This document shows, in pieces, positions 32,217 through 41,364 of a DNA stretch of 64,000 nt (the first letter of the stretch is position 1; every line of letters starts with the position of its first letter). The DNA is taken from contig NZ_JBLYUB010000003.1 of the NCBI RefSeq assembly GCF_049999945.1, forward strand, positions 1 to 64,000, read 5' to 3'. The DNA is from Planosporangium spinosum. Its GTDB lineage: Bacteria; Actinomycetota; Actinomycetes; Mycobacteriales; Micromonosporaceae. The position numbers were made by a program, and so were the translations under genes. The notes beneath the pieces were generated by a model, which saw only the letters and a list, made by a program, of their open reading frames with translations, made no database searches and had not been told where the DNA came from.

Positions 32217-33794
32217 TCAGAACCGGCCGAGGTCGCGGTACCGGGCGCGGCGCCGGGCCAACCGCTGCGCCGGATCCTGCCCGCGCAGGTCGAGCAGTTC
32301 GTCCTCGACGACCCGCCCGAGCCGATCGAGGAACGCGGCCGGCTCGTCGGCGGCGTCCGGGTGCTCGGCGACGAGCCGGTCGACGGCGCCGTGCGCGTAC
32401 AGGGCGGTGGCCTGGATGCGCTGCCGGTCGGCCAGCTCGCCGGTCCGGTCGGCGGTGCGGTACAGGATCTCCGAGGCGCCCTCCGGCGGCAGGGGCGACA
32501 GCCAGCCGTGCGCGGCGGCCACCACCCGGTCGGTGGGGAAGAAGGCCAGCGCCGCGCCGCCCGCGCCCTCACCCAGCAGGACCGACAGCGTGGCGGTCGG
32601 CAGTGTGATGAGGTCGGCCAGACAGCGCGCGATCTCGCCGGCGAGCCCCTGCTCCTCGGCCTGAGCGGACAGTTCGGCCCCGGCGGTGTCGACGACGGTC
32701 AGCAGTGGCAGGCCCAGCTCGGCGGCCAGCCGCATCCCCCGGCGGGCGACCCGCAGGCCGGCCGGGCGGATCGGCCGGGGGCGCCGGTCGGGGTCGTGGT
32801 CGTGGCCCATGACCACGCACGGGGTCGTTCTGATCCGGGCGAGGGCCAGCAGCAGTCCCGGGTCCGCCTCGCCCTCGCCGGTACCGCTGAGCGGGGTCAC
32901 GTCGCGGGCCACCGCGCGCAGCAGATCCCGCAGGGCCGGCCGCTCGGGCCGGCGGGACCGGCGGATCGTTTCGGCGGCCGGCACCGGCCGCGGCGCGGGC
33001 TCGGCGGCCGGCACCGGCCGCGGCGCGGGCTCGGCGGCCGGCACCGGCTTCGGCTCGGCCCGGCTGGTCGGCTCGGCCCGGCCGTCGGCGATTACGTCGA
33101 GGACCCGGGTGACGGCGCCGGGGAGCTGGTCGGCGCTCAGCACCCCGTCGAGCAGGCCGTGGGCGTGCAGGTTCTCGGCGATCTGGACGCCGGGCGGGAA
33201 CGGCTCGCCGTACAGGGCCCGGTAGACGCGCGGGCCGAGGAAGCCGACGAGCGCCTCCGGCTCCGCGACGGTGAGGTGCCCCAGCGACCCCCACGACGCC
33301 AGGACGCCGCCGGTGGTGGGGTGCCGCAGGTACACCAGGTAGGGCAGGCCGGCGGCGCGGTGGTCGGCGATGGCGGCGGTCACCTTGGCCATCTGCAGGA
33401 ACGCGAGGGTGCCCTCCTGCATGCGGGTACCGGCGCTGGCCGGCGACGCCAGCAGCGGCAGCCGCTCCCGGGTGGCGCGCTCGACCGCCCGGGTCAGGCG
33501 CTCGCCGGCGCGTACACCGATCGAACCGCCGAGGAACGCGAACTCGCAGCCGACGATCGCGACCCGGTGCCCGCCGATGCGGCCCTCGCCGGTCAGCACC
33601 GACTCGTCGAGCCCGGTCCGGGCACGGGCGTCCGCCAGGTCGGCGGCGTACCCGGCGTCGAGCCCCGCCGGGTCGGGCAGCGGCTCGTCCCAGGACCGCC
33701 AGGTGCCGGGGTCGAGGACCGCCGCGATGAGCCGTGCCGTCGCGAGGTCGGCATGGCCCGGACCGGTATCCGAAAGGCGCGCTGGCTCGCTCAT
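32217..33794 (-). CDS. Fused acyl-CoA carboxyltransferase (AccD-AccA type)
   Basis: A 525-residue protein in which a beta half (about residues 60-235; FLGGSIGVRAGERLTRAVER, SAGTRMQEGTLAFLQM, and HPTTGGVLASW) is followed by an alpha half (about residues 300-510; IRPAGLRVARRGMRLA and LLGEGAGGAALAF). The two are joined by a linker with two copies of EPAPRPVPAA. It transfers carboxyl from carboxybiotin to an acyl-CoA. The zinc finger of bacterial AccD is absent. No biotin carboxylase is nearby. The start is ATG 33794. Confidence 0.85.
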   Translation of the reverse strand: MSEPARLSDTGPGHADLATARLIAAVLDPGTWRSWDEPLPDPAGLDAGYAADLADARARTGLDESVLTGEGRIGGHRVAIVGCEFAFLGGSIGVRAGERLTRAVERATRERLPLLASPASAGTRMQEGTLAFLQMAKVTAAIADHRAAGLPYLVYLRHPTTGGVLASWGSLGHLTVAEPEALVGFLGPRVYRALYGEPFPPGVQIAENLHAHGLLDGVLSADQLPGAVTRVLDVIADGRAEPTSRAEPKPVPAAEPAPRPVPAAEPAPRPVPAAETIRRSRRPERPALRDLLRAVARDVTPLSGTGEGEADPGLLLALARIRTTPCVVMGHDHDPDRRPRPIRPAGLRVARRGMRLAAELGLPLLTVVDTAGAELSAQAEEQGLAGEIARCLADLITLPTATLSVLLGEGAGGAALAFFPTDRVVAAAHGWLSPLPPEGASEILYRTADRTGELADRQRIQATALYAHGAVDRLVAEHPDAADEPAAFLDRLGRVVEDELLDLRGQDPAQRLARRRARYRDLGRF

Positions 33795-33940
33795 CGGTTC
33801 TCGATCGTAGGTGCGCGCCCCGGCCGGTGCAGCGGCGCAGCTCACCGGTACAGGTGTGATCGACCGCAAACGGGGCAGGCGTGCGATGGCCCGGAAGTGA
33901 CGGCGACACAGGTGGATACCGGGCCGGGAGGGGGACGGTC

Positions 33941-34201
33941 GTGGCTGACAACATGGAACTGGTCGTCCGGTTCCACCCGATGGGCGGTGACGACGTCTCC
34001 CTGCTGAGCAAGGACTTCCGCGGCCCTGAGGAGGCGCTGGAGGCGGTGACCCGGGCCGTCGACCAGCGACGCAGCCTGGTCCTCAACCATGCGCGGGAGA
34101 GCTACGAGGCCGAGGAGCACGGCATGGTCATCAACCTCGCCAACGTGGTGTCGGTGCGGATCTCGAAGGCCGACCGGGAGACGGCCGGCCCGTACCTGTA
34201 A
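33941..34201 (+). CDS. Small protein of unknown function (86 aa)
   Basis: The product VADNMELVVRFHPMGGDDVS continues through a helix (EEALEAVTRAVDQRR) and a strand pair (SLVLNHARESYEAEEHGMVI) and ends with NVVSVRISKAD. It reads as a compact alpha/beta protein with normal actinobacterial codon use. GTG 33941 follows GGGAGGGGGAC. No family is recognised. It lies between the divergent carboxyltransferase and the convergent glycerate kinase. A DNA or nucleotide role would be a guess. Confidence 0.72.
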   Translation: MADNMELVVRFHPMGGDDVSLLSKDFRGPEEALEAVTRAVDQRRSLVLNHARESYEAEEHGMVINLANVVSVRISKADRETAGPYL

Positions 34202-34270
34202 CCCGGTGACCTGCCGGTCAGCGGACCGGCCAGCCGCCGATCAGCGTGCGGGCGTCGGGCCGGCCGCCGA

Positions 34271-35362
34271 TCAGCCGGCCAGCCGCTGCGCCATCGCGGC
34301 GCCGGCCTCCTCCAGCCACGTCGCCGGGTCGCCGAGGGCGGCCGTGACCGATCCGGCCAGCTCGACCAGCGACACCGCCGCGGCCACCGACGCGGGTACC
34401 GGCCCGGCCACCTGGCCGGCGACGATCCCGATCGACACGCCCGACCCGGCGGCCGCCTCCAGCAGCGACCCGACGACCTTGCCGGTCAGCGAGGTCTCGT
34501 CGAAGCGCCCCTCGCCGGTGAGCACCACGTCGGCGCTGGCGAGGGCGTCGGGCATCCCGACGAGCGCGGAGATCGTCTGCGCGCCCGGCATGATGCGTGC
34601 GCCCCACAGGGCGACCAGGCCGTACGGGGTGCCGCCGGCGGCACCGGCGCCGGGCTGGTCCGGCCGGCCGCCGGCCAGTTCGGCGAGCCGCCGCAGCGCC
34701 CGGTCCAGCAGCGCCACGTCGGCCGGCTGTGCGCCCTTCTGCGGGCCGTACGTGGCGGCCGCGCCGGTCGGACCGAGCAGCGGTGCCGTCACGTCGACCA
34801 GCAGGTCCGTGCCGCCGGGCGGCGGGTCGATCAGGTCGACGCCGTCGAGGTGGGCCAGCTCGACCAGCGGGCCGCCGCCGAGCGGCAGGTCCCGCCCGTG
34901 CGCGTCGAGCAGCCGCAGGCCGAGCGCCCGCAGCGCGCCGGTACCCCCGTCGGTCGACGCCGACCCGCCGAGCCCGACGACCAGGCGGGTGGCGCCGGCG
35001 TCCACGGCGGCGCGCATGACCGCGCCGAGCCCGTACGTGTGCGCCCGCAGCGGGTCCGGCGTGCGCATCAGCGGCAATCCGCTGGACTGGGCCAGTTCGA
35101 GTACGGCCGTCCCGTCGGGAAGCAGCAGCCAGTCGGCGGCCACCGGCCGGCCGTCGGGCCCGGGTACGGTCTCGGCCCTCCGCTCCGCCTGCGGCAGGGC
35201 GGAGGCGAAGGCGTCGACGGTACCCTCGCCGCCGTCGGCCAGCGGAAGCAGCCGTACCTCGTCGGCAGGCCGCCGGCGCTGCCATCCCCGCGCGAGCGCG
35301 CGGGCGGCGTCACCGGCGGCCAGGCTGCCCTTGAACGAGTCGGGCGCTATGACGACCTTCAT
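34271..35362 (-). CDS. glxK: Glycerate kinase
   Basis: A 363-residue glycerate kinase of the GlxK/GarK family. It begins MKVVIAPDSFKGSL and contains PLADGGEGTVD, VGLGGSASTDGGTGAL and VLTGEGRFDETSLTGKV. It makes 2-phosphoglycerate from D-glycerate. It is the last gene of the leftward seven-gene operon, and it suggests that the locus releases glycerate. The start at 35362 is preceded by four copies of a 17-bp repeat of its own first codons. Confidence 0.93.
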   Translation of the reverse strand: MKVVIAPDSFKGSLAAGDAARALARGWQRRRPADEVRLLPLADGGEGTVDAFASALPQAERRAETVPGPDGRPVAADWLLLPDGTAVLELAQSSGLPLMRTPDPLRAHTYGLGAVMRAAVDAGATRLVVGLGGSASTDGGTGALRALGLRLLDAHGRDLPLGGGPLVELAHLDGVDLIDPPPGGTDLLVDVTAPLLGPTGAAATYGPQKGAQPADVALLDRALRRLAELAGGRPDQPGAGAAGGTPYGLVALWGARIMPGAQTISALVGMPDALASADVVLTGEGRFDETSLTGKVVGSLLEAAAGSGVSIGIVAGQVAGPVPASVAAAVSLVELAGSVTAALGDPATWLEEAGAAMAQRLAG

Positions 35363-35419
35363 CAGCGGACGACCTTCATCAGCACACGACCTTCATCAGC
35401 ACACGACCCTCATCACCAG
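35352..35419 (-). repeat. 17-bp tandem repeat of the glxK start region, four copies
   Basis: The unit ACGACCTTCATCAGCAC (+ strand) repeats at 35352, 35369, 35386 and 35403. Read leftward, each unit contains an ATG followed by AAGGTCGT or AGGGTCGT, making three five-codon frames, MRVVC, MKVVC and MKVVR. Each stop overlaps the next ATG as TGATG, and the last overlaps the glxK start. Confidence 0.9.
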
Positions 35420-35429
35420 GCGACCCGGG

Positions 35430-36281
35430 TCAGGCCTCGAGGACCAGGTCGACATAGCGCTGCTTCATGGTGGCCAGGACCTCGTCGGGGTCGGTCGCCC
35501 ACACCTCGGCGTTGAAGATCTCGACCTCGGTGTCGCCGGTGTACCCGGCGGCGTCGACCGCCCGCTGGAACGGCCCGAACTCGATGTGACCGTCGCCCAT
35601 CATGCCGCGGCCGAGCAGCACGTCGGCCGGCAGCGGGGTGAGGAAGTCGCACACCTGGAAGCTCGCGATGCGGGCGCCCGCCCGTGCGATCTGGTGCCAC
35701 ACGTCCGGGTCCCACCAGATGTGGAACGTGTCGACGACGACGCCGACCTGCGCAGCCGGGTGCGGTTCGGCGAGGTCGATCGCCTGGCCGAGGGTGGACA
35801 GGACCGCCCGGTCGGCGCAGTACATGGGGTGCAGCGGTTCGAGGGCGAGCCGCACGCCGCGTTCGCCCGCGTACGGGGCCAGCTCGGCGATCGCGTCGGC
35901 CACCCGCTGCCGCGCGCCCGGCAGATCCTTCGACCCGGCGGGCAGGCCGCCGACGACCATCACCAGGGTGTCGGTACCCAGGGTGGCCGCCTCGTCGATG
36001 GCGCGCCGGTTGTCGTCGAGGGCCGCCGCGCGGTCGGTGTCGCCGGAGGCGGTGAGGAAGCCACCGCGGCACAGCGACGACACCCGCAGCCCGGCGTCGG
36101 AGACGACCTTCGCGGCCGCCTCGACGCCGATCTCGGCCACCGGCTCGCGCCACAGGCCGATGGCGGGGATGCCCGCCCGTACGCAGCCCTCGACGGCCTC
36201 CCGTACCGACCAGGACTTCGTGGTCTGCTGGTTGAGTGACAGCTTCGCCAGGCGCGGGTCGCCGGCCGGAATCGTGGTCAC
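35430..36281 (-). CDS. Sugar phosphate isomerase/epimerase (AP-endonuclease-like TIM barrel)
   Basis: A 283-residue TIM-barrel protein of the xylose-isomerase-like superfamily. The LALEPLHPMYCADRAVLSTL segment (metal ligand Glu), VGVVVDTFHIWWDPD (Asp and His), HIEFGPFQRAVDAAGY and the TEVEIFN strand (last Glu) supply a metal site. Relatives isomerise or epimerise keto-sugars. It starts at GTG 36281, in a GTGA overlap with the DUF993 gene. The substrate is unknown. Confidence 0.85.
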   Translation of the reverse strand: MTTIPAGDPRLAKLSLNQQTTKSWSVREAVEGCVRAGIPAIGLWREPVAEIGVEAAAKVVSDAGLRVSSLCRGGFLTASGDTDRAAALDDNRRAIDEAATLGTDTLVMVVGGLPAGSKDLPGARQRVADAIAELAPYAGERGVRLALEPLHPMYCADRAVLSTLGQAIDLAEPHPAAQVGVVVDTFHIWWDPDVWHQIARAGARIASFQVCDFLTPLPADVLLGRGMMGDGHIEFGPFQRAVDAAGYTGDTEVEIFNAEVWATDPDEVLATMKQRYVDLVLEA

Positions 36282-37441
36282 GCGGTCACCCCCGCGACGG
36301 TGAGGTACTGCCGCATCCGTTCGGCGGCCAGTTCGGGGTCGAGCAGCAGGCCGCTCGCGTCGGCCAGCCGGAACGTCCGTACCAGGTGCGGCACGCTACG
36401 GCCGCTGTGCAGGCCGCCGACCATGGTGAAGCCGGGCTGGAACCCGTTGAGCCAGGACAGGAATGCGATGCCGGTCTTGTAGTACTGCGTCGGCGCCGCG
36501 AACACGTGCCGCGACAGCGGCACCGTCGGGTCGAGGATCTCCCGGAAGCCCGCCGCGTCGCCGGCGTCGAGGCGCTGCAGCGCCGTCGACGCGGCCGGGG
36601 CGATGGCCGCGAACGCGCCGAGCAGCGCGTGGCTGTACCGCTGCCCGTCGCCGGCGATCAGCTCCGGGTAGTTGTAGTCGTCGCCGGTGTAGACGCGCAC
36701 CGACGCCGGCAGCAGTTCGCGCAGGCCGACCTCGCGGGCGGCGTCGAGCAGCGACACCTTCACGCCGTCGATGACGTCGGCGTGGGCGTGCACCATCGAC
36801 ACGAACGTCTTCGTCGCCGCGTCGAGGTCGCCCGCCCCCCAGTAGCCGGCGAGCGCCGGGTCGAACATGTCGCCCAGCCAGTGCAGCACGACCGGGGCAC
36901 CGGTCTGCGCCAGGACCCGGTCGTAGACGTACAGGTAGTCTTGCGGCCCCTTGGCCAGGGCGGCCAGCTGGCGGCTGCACATGACGACCGCCGTCGCGCC
37001 GGCGTCCTGCACGAACGCGACCTGCTCGGTGTACGCGGCGACGATCTCGTCGAGGCTGCCGACCGCCGCGGGCAGTTGGTCGGTGGCGGCACCGGCCACG
37101 ATCCGCCCGCCGCAGGCGGCCGCCTCGGCGGCGCTGCGCCGGATCAGCTCCCGGGTGGCGTCCCAGTCCAGGCCCATCCCGCGCTGGGCGGTGTCCATGG
37201 CCTCGGCGACGCCGAGCCCCCACGACCACAGGTTGTGCCGCACCGCGAGGGTGGCCTCCCAGTCCAGCCGGGCCGGTTGGCCGGGGGCGTTGTCGGCGTA
37301 CGGGTCGGCGACGACGTGGGCGGCGGCGTACGCGATCCGGCTGGTCGCCGGGGCGGCCGGGCGCTGCCAGCGCCCCGGCTCCCGCAGCGTCAGCCGCTCG
37401 GACGTGCCGTCGACGCCCGGCAGCACGATGCTGGCACTCAC
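36278..37441 (-). CDS. DUF993 family protein, dihydrodipicolinate-synthase-like
   Basis: A 387-residue protein of the DUF993 family, whose fold is expected to be a DHDPS-like barrel. Lys228 in DGVKVSLLD lies where the Schiff-base lysine of the DHDPS group is expected. Other conserved segments are HNLWSWGLGVAEAMDTAQRG and GDDYNYPELIAGDG. An aldolase or lyase reaction is likely but no activity is established to my knowledge. It starts at GTG 37441, coupled to the upstream dehydrogenase (GTGA overlap). Confidence 0.85.
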   Translation of the reverse strand: MSASIVLPGVDGTSERLTLREPGRWQRPAAPATSRIAYAAAHVVADPYADNAPGQPARLDWEATLAVRHNLWSWGLGVAEAMDTAQRGMGLDWDATRELIRRSAAEAAACGGRIVAGAATDQLPAAVGSLDEIVAAYTEQVAFVQDAGATAVVMCSRQLAALAKGPQDYLYVYDRVLAQTGAPVVLHWLGDMFDPALAGYWGAGDLDAATKTFVSMVHAHADVIDGVKVSLLDAAREVGLRELLPASVRVYTGDDYNYPELIAGDGQRYSHALLGAFAAIAPAASTALQRLDAGDAAGFREILDPTVPLSRHVFAAPTQYYKTGIAFLSWLNGFQPGFTMVGGLHSGRSVPHLVRTFRLADASGLLLDPELAAERMRQYLTVAGVTA

Positions 37442-38589
37442 AGTGTGATCTCCTCGAGCTCGATCCGCCGGCCCTCGCGCGCCGACTGCAGGCCCGCCTC
37501 GGCGAGCTGCACGCCGCGCACGCCGGCCAGGAAGTCCCACGGGAACGGCTCGTTGTCGACGACGTGCCGCAGGAACGCCTCCCACTGCACCTTGAAGCCG
37601 TTGTCGAACTCCTCGTTGTCCGGGACGGCCTGCCACTGTGACCGGAAGGGCTCGGTGACCGGCAGGTCCGGGTTCCACACCGGCATCGGCGTGGTCCCAC
37701 GGTGCTGGATGCGGCAGTTGCGCAGGCCGGCGACGGCGCTGCCGTGGGTGCCGTCGACCTGGAACTCCACCAGCTCGTCGCGGTTGACGCGGACCGTCCA
37801 GGACGAGTTGATCTGGGCGACGATGCCGCCGGACAGCTCGAAGATGCCGTACGCGGCGTCGTCGGCGGTGGCCTTGTAGACCTGGCCGTTCTCGTCGACG
37901 CGCTCGGGGATGTGGGTGGCGATGTGCGCGGTCACCGACTTCACCGGCGCGAAGATCTGTTCCAGCACGTAGTGCCAGTGCGGGAACATGTCGACCACGA
38001 TGCCGCCGCCGTCCTCGGCGCGGTAGTTCCAGCTCGGCCGCTGGGCGGTCTGCCAGTCGCCCTCGAACACCCAGTAGCCGAACTCGCCGCGTACCGACAG
38101 GATCCGGCCGAAGAACCCGCTGTCGACCAGCCGCTTGAGCTTGCGCAGGCCGGGCAGGAACAGCTTGTCCTGTACGACGCCGTTCTTGACGCCCTTCGCC
38201 GCGGCGAGCCGGGCCAGCTCCAGCGACCCGGCCACGCCTTCGGCGAGGGGCTTCTCGGTGTAGATGTGCTTACCCGCCTCGATCGCCGCCCGGATCGCCT
38301 TCTCCCGCTGGGCGGTGACCTGTGCGTCGAAGTAGATCTGGTGGGACGGGTCCGCGAGCGCGGCGTCCAGGTCGGTCGTGTACGACGTCAGCCCGTGCCG
38401 GGCAGCGATCTCGGCGAGCTTGGCGGAGTTGCGGCCGACGAGAGTCAGTTCGGGCCAGATACGGCTGCCGTCGCGGGCGGGCAGGCCGCCCTGCTCCCGG
38501 ATGGCCAGCAGGGAACGGACGAGGTGCTGCCGGTACCCCATCCGCCCGGTCACGCCGTTGACGACGATGCCGATTGACGTGCGCTCCAC
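37438..38589 (-). CDS. Gfo/Idh/MocA-family oxidoreductase
   Basis: A 383-residue NAD(P)-dependent dehydrogenase with an N-terminal Rossmann domain (IGIVVNGVTGRMGYRQHLVR), the EKPLAEG catalytic motif with Lys, and a C-terminal beta-sheet domain (GGIVVDMFPHWHYVLEQIF). The family oxidises sugars, inositols and related acids. The nucleotide loop reads NGVTGRMGY and not the usual GxGxxG. The start is GTG 38589 behind GGAAGG. It is the fourth gene of the leftward operon. Confidence 0.92.
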   Translation of the reverse strand: MERTSIGIVVNGVTGRMGYRQHLVRSLLAIREQGGLPARDGSRIWPELTLVGRNSAKLAEIAARHGLTSYTTDLDAALADPSHQIYFDAQVTAQREKAIRAAIEAGKHIYTEKPLAEGVAGSLELARLAAAKGVKNGVVQDKLFLPGLRKLKRLVDSGFFGRILSVRGEFGYWVFEGDWQTAQRPSWNYRAEDGGGIVVDMFPHWHYVLEQIFAPVKSVTAHIATHIPERVDENGQVYKATADDAAYGIFELSGGIVAQINSSWTVRVNRDELVEFQVDGTHGSAVAGLRNCRIQHRGTTPMPVWNPDLPVTEPFRSQWQAVPDNEEFDNGFKVQWEAFLRHVVDNEPFPWDFLAGVRGVQLAEAGLQSAREGRRIELEEITL

Positions 38590-38613
38590 AGTGTGTCCTT
38601 CCAGATCTGGTGG

Positions 38614-39444
38614 TTATTCGGCGGTCGTCGTCGCGCCGAGCAGGTCGCGGATGCGTCCCGTGGCCCGGGCGAACTCCGGCTCGGACATCGTCGCGCCGTA
38701 GTCGCGCTCGACCGGCAGGTCGACGTCGATCAGCTCGGCGATGGTGCCCGGCCGGGGGGTCATGACGACCACGCGGTTGGCGAGGTAGACGGCTTCGGCG
38801 ATGGAGTGCGTGACGAGCATGACGGTGGTCCCGGTCTCCCGCCAGATCCGGCGCAGCTCGACGTTCATCTGCTCACGGGTGAGCGCGTCGAGCGCGCCGA
38901 ACGGCTCGTCCATGAGCAGGACCGGGGGGCGGTGCAGCAGCGCGCGGCACAGGGCCACCCGCTGCTGCATCCCGCCGGACAGCTCGTTCGGGTACGCGTC
39001 CTCGAAGCCGGCCAGGCCGGTCATCGCGATCAGCTCGTCGACGCGCTGGCGCGCCTCGGCCCTGGGCATCTTGCGGATCTCGGCCTGGAGCAGGATGTTC
39101 TTCCGCGCCGTCCGCCACTCCAGCAGAGCGGCCCGCTGGAACACGTACCCGATGTCGCGCCGCGGCCCGCGCACGTCCTCGCCGTGCAGCCGGACCTGGC
39201 CCGACGTCGGCCGCAGCAGGCCGGACACCAGCTTGAGCAGGGTCGACTTGCCGCAGCCGGAGGCGCCGACGATCGACACGAACTCGCCCGGCTCGATCCG
39301 CAGGGAGACGTCGGTGAGTGCGGTGACGTCCTTCTTCTTGGTGCGGAACCGGACCGCGACGTCGTCGATCTCGACCGCGGCGCCGGTCGTCGTGGCGCCC
39401 GCGGACCGCTGCGTGGTGGTGTTACCGGCCATCATCGAGGTCAT
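38614..39444 (-). CDS. ABC transporter ATPase (nitrate/taurine type)
   Basis: A 276-residue ATPase with GASGCGKSTLL (Walker A), LSGGMQQRVALCRAL (signature), VLLMDEPFGALD (Walker B) and the switch His in LVTHSIAEA. It belongs to the SsuB/TauB/NrtD class. It powers the import system formed with the two genes before it. I chose ATG 39444 because it overlaps the binding-protein stop as ATGA; ATG 39435 and 39432 are close alternatives. Third gene of the operon. Confidence 0.93.
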   Translation of the reverse strand: MTSMMAGNTTTQRSAGATTTGAAVEIDDVAVRFRTKKKDVTALTDVSLRIEPGEFVSIVGASGCGKSTLLKLVSGLLRPTSGQVRLHGEDVRGPRRDIGYVFQRAALLEWRTARKNILLQAEIRKMPRAEARQRVDELIAMTGLAGFEDAYPNELSGGMQQRVALCRALLHRPPVLLMDEPFGALDALTREQMNVELRRIWRETGTTVMLVTHSIAEAVYLANRVVVMTPRPGTIAELIDVDLPVERDYGATMSEPEFARATGRIRDLLGATTTAE

Positions 39445-40472
39445 CCCTTCGGCGCGAAGCTCGCGTCCCAGTACGTCGCCGGCGACTCGGCCTTCGCGAT
39501 CACGCCCGCCTCGGCGAAGACCGCGATGGTCTTGTTCCAGTCGGCCTCGGTGTTCACGCCGGGGGCCTTGCCCTTGGTGGCGTCGGTGTGCAGCAGCTTG
39601 ACGGTCTCGCTGAACTGCTCGGTGAGGACCTTCTTGGAGGGCAGCTGCTGGGAGGCGCCGTCCATCGCGTCCACCGCGGCGGCCTGGTCGGACTCGGCGG
39701 CGGCCCACGCCTCGCTGCTGGCCTCGACCATGCGCTTGACGAGGTCCTTCTTGTTCTTGATGGTGTCGGTGGAGGCGAGCAGGCCGTTGCTGTAGAAGCT
39801 GAGACCGTGCTCGGCGAACTTCAGGTAGGAGACCTGCTTGCCGGCCTTCTCCTGCATCGTCGGCCCCTGGTCGGTGGCGAAGCCGAGCAGCGCGTCGGTC
39901 TTGCCCGACATGACGGCGGCCATCTTGCCCGCGGCGTCGGTGTTCTGGAGCGTGACGTCGCCGGGGTTCATGCCGTTGGCCTTCAGGAACGCCGGGAAGG
40001 TCTTGCTGAGCGCGTCGCCGGCGGTGGAGGCGATGGTCTTGCCCTTGAGGTCGGCCGGGGACGTGATGTTCTTCTCGCTGAAGAACTGCACCGACGAGGG
40101 CGTGGTCTGCAGGAACACACCGAGGCTCTTGACGTTCATGCCCTGGCCCACGGCGCCCAGCAGGGCCGGCGTGTCGGCCCAGCCGAAGTCGGTCTGCCCG
40201 GCCGCGGTCGCCTGGATCGTCTTCTGCGAGCCCTGGCCGGCCTGGATGGTCAGGTCGATGCCGTGCTTGGCGAAGATGCCCTGCTTCTTGCCGTAGTAGA
40301 ACGGCGCGTGCTCGCCGTACGGGTACCAGTTGAGGGTCAGGGTCACCTTGTCGGTCTTGTTGCCCGAAGCGTCCTGGCTCTGCTTACCCGAGTCCGAGCC
40401 GCCGCAGCCGGTGGCGGCGAGTAACAGCGCCGGAACGAGCCCGAGTCCGGCGACGAGGGTGCGCAACTTCAT
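39441..40472 (-). CDS. NMT1/THI5-type ABC substrate-binding lipoprotein
   Basis: A 343-residue lipoprotein with signal peptide and lipobox ATGC (Cys near residue 23), and an NMT1/THI5-like binding fold: LTLNWYPYGEHAPFYYGKKQ, then GIFAKHGIDL and TDFGWADTPALLGAVGQG. Members bind pyrimidine precursors, taurine, nitrate or aromatic acids. Here the surrounding genes argue for an acid or sugar-acid-like compound. It is the second gene of the leftward operon. Confidence 0.93.
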   Translation of the reverse strand: MKLRTLVAGLGLVPALLLAATGCGGSDSGKQSQDASGNKTDKVTLTLNWYPYGEHAPFYYGKKQGIFAKHGIDLTIQAGQGSQKTIQATAAGQTDFGWADTPALLGAVGQGMNVKSLGVFLQTTPSSVQFFSEKNITSPADLKGKTIASTAGDALSKTFPAFLKANGMNPGDVTLQNTDAAGKMAAVMSGKTDALLGFATDQGPTMQEKAGKQVSYLKFAEHGLSFYSNGLLASTDTIKNKKDLVKRMVEASSEAWAAAESDQAAAVDAMDGASQQLPSKKVLTEQFSETVKLLHTDATKGKAPGVNTEADWNKTIAVFAEAGVIAKAESPATYWDASFAPKG

Positions 40473-40485
40473 GTGGTGTCTCCTT

Positions 40486-41364
40486 TTACAGCGACGTCGT
40501 AGCGGCGTCGGTACGGCGGCTGGCGTGCCAGGGAAGGACGAAGTACTCGAGCAGTTCGACGATGACGAACAGGATCACGCCGAGCAGGGACATGATGAGC
40601 AGCCCGGCGAAGAGCATGGGGGTGTCGAGGTTGCCGTTGGCCTGCAGGATCACGTAGCCGAGGCCCTCGTTGGCCCCGACGAACTCGCCGACCACGGCGC
40701 CGGTGACGGCCATCGTCGCGGCGACCTTCAGTCCGGAGAACAGGTGCGGCAGTGAGGCGGGGAACCGGATCTTCCAGAACGTCTGTCCGGAGCCCGCGCC
40801 CATCGTCGCCGACAGTTGCAGCATCTCGGGGTCGACCGACTTCAGGCCGGTGACCATCGCGATGACGATGGGGAAGAAGGCCATCAGCACCGCTACGACG
40901 ATCTTCGGGGTGAGCCCGAAGCCGAGCCAGACGACGAACAGCGGCGCGATCGCGATCTTCGGGATGACCTGCGCGAACAGCAGGAGCGGGTACAGGCTCT
41001 TCTCGACCGTCGGCGAGTACACCATGACGACGGCGGACACCACGCCGACCGCGATCGCGATCGCGAAGCCGAGGATCGTCTCGTACGTGGTGATCCAGGT
41101 GTTGTGCGTGAAGTAGCTCGTCTGGGCGACGATGACGTCGAGCGTCTTGCCGGGGGAGGGCACCAGGTACGGCTTGACGAGCTCGGCGGCGGTCACCGCC
41201 CACCAGGCGATCAAGATCGCTACGAGGACGGCGAACGGGCGCCAGGTCCCCTGGACGAAACGGACGAGACCGCTGCCCGCCCGCGCCGGGCGGCGTGCGG
41301 TCACCGCTCCGCCGGGGGTGGAACCCGTCCGCTTCAGTTGGTCGGTCGAACTGTGCGCGGCCAT
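40486..41364 (-). CDS. ABC transporter permease (SsuC/TauC type)
   Basis: A 292-residue membrane protein with about six transmembrane segments and the binding-protein-dependent transport loop (QLSATMGAGSGQTFWKIRFP). It pairs as a homodimer with the neighbouring ATPase. It starts at ATG 41364, seven bases after a GGAGGG site, and is the first gene of the leftward operon, divergent from the LacI gene across 194 bases with two operator-like elements. Confidence 0.93.
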   Translation of the reverse strand: MAAHSSTDQLKRTGSTPGGAVTARRPARAGSGLVRFVQGTWRPFAVLVAILIAWWAVTAAELVKPYLVPSPGKTLDVIVAQTSYFTHNTWITTYETILGFAIAIAVGVVSAVVMVYSPTVEKSLYPLLLFAQVIPKIAIAPLFVVWLGFGLTPKIVVAVLMAFFPIVIAMVTGLKSVDPEMLQLSATMGAGSGQTFWKIRFPASLPHLFSGLKVAATMAVTGAVVGEFVGANEGLGYVILQANGNLDTPMLFAGLLIMSLLGVILFVIVELLEYFVLPWHASRRTDAATTSL

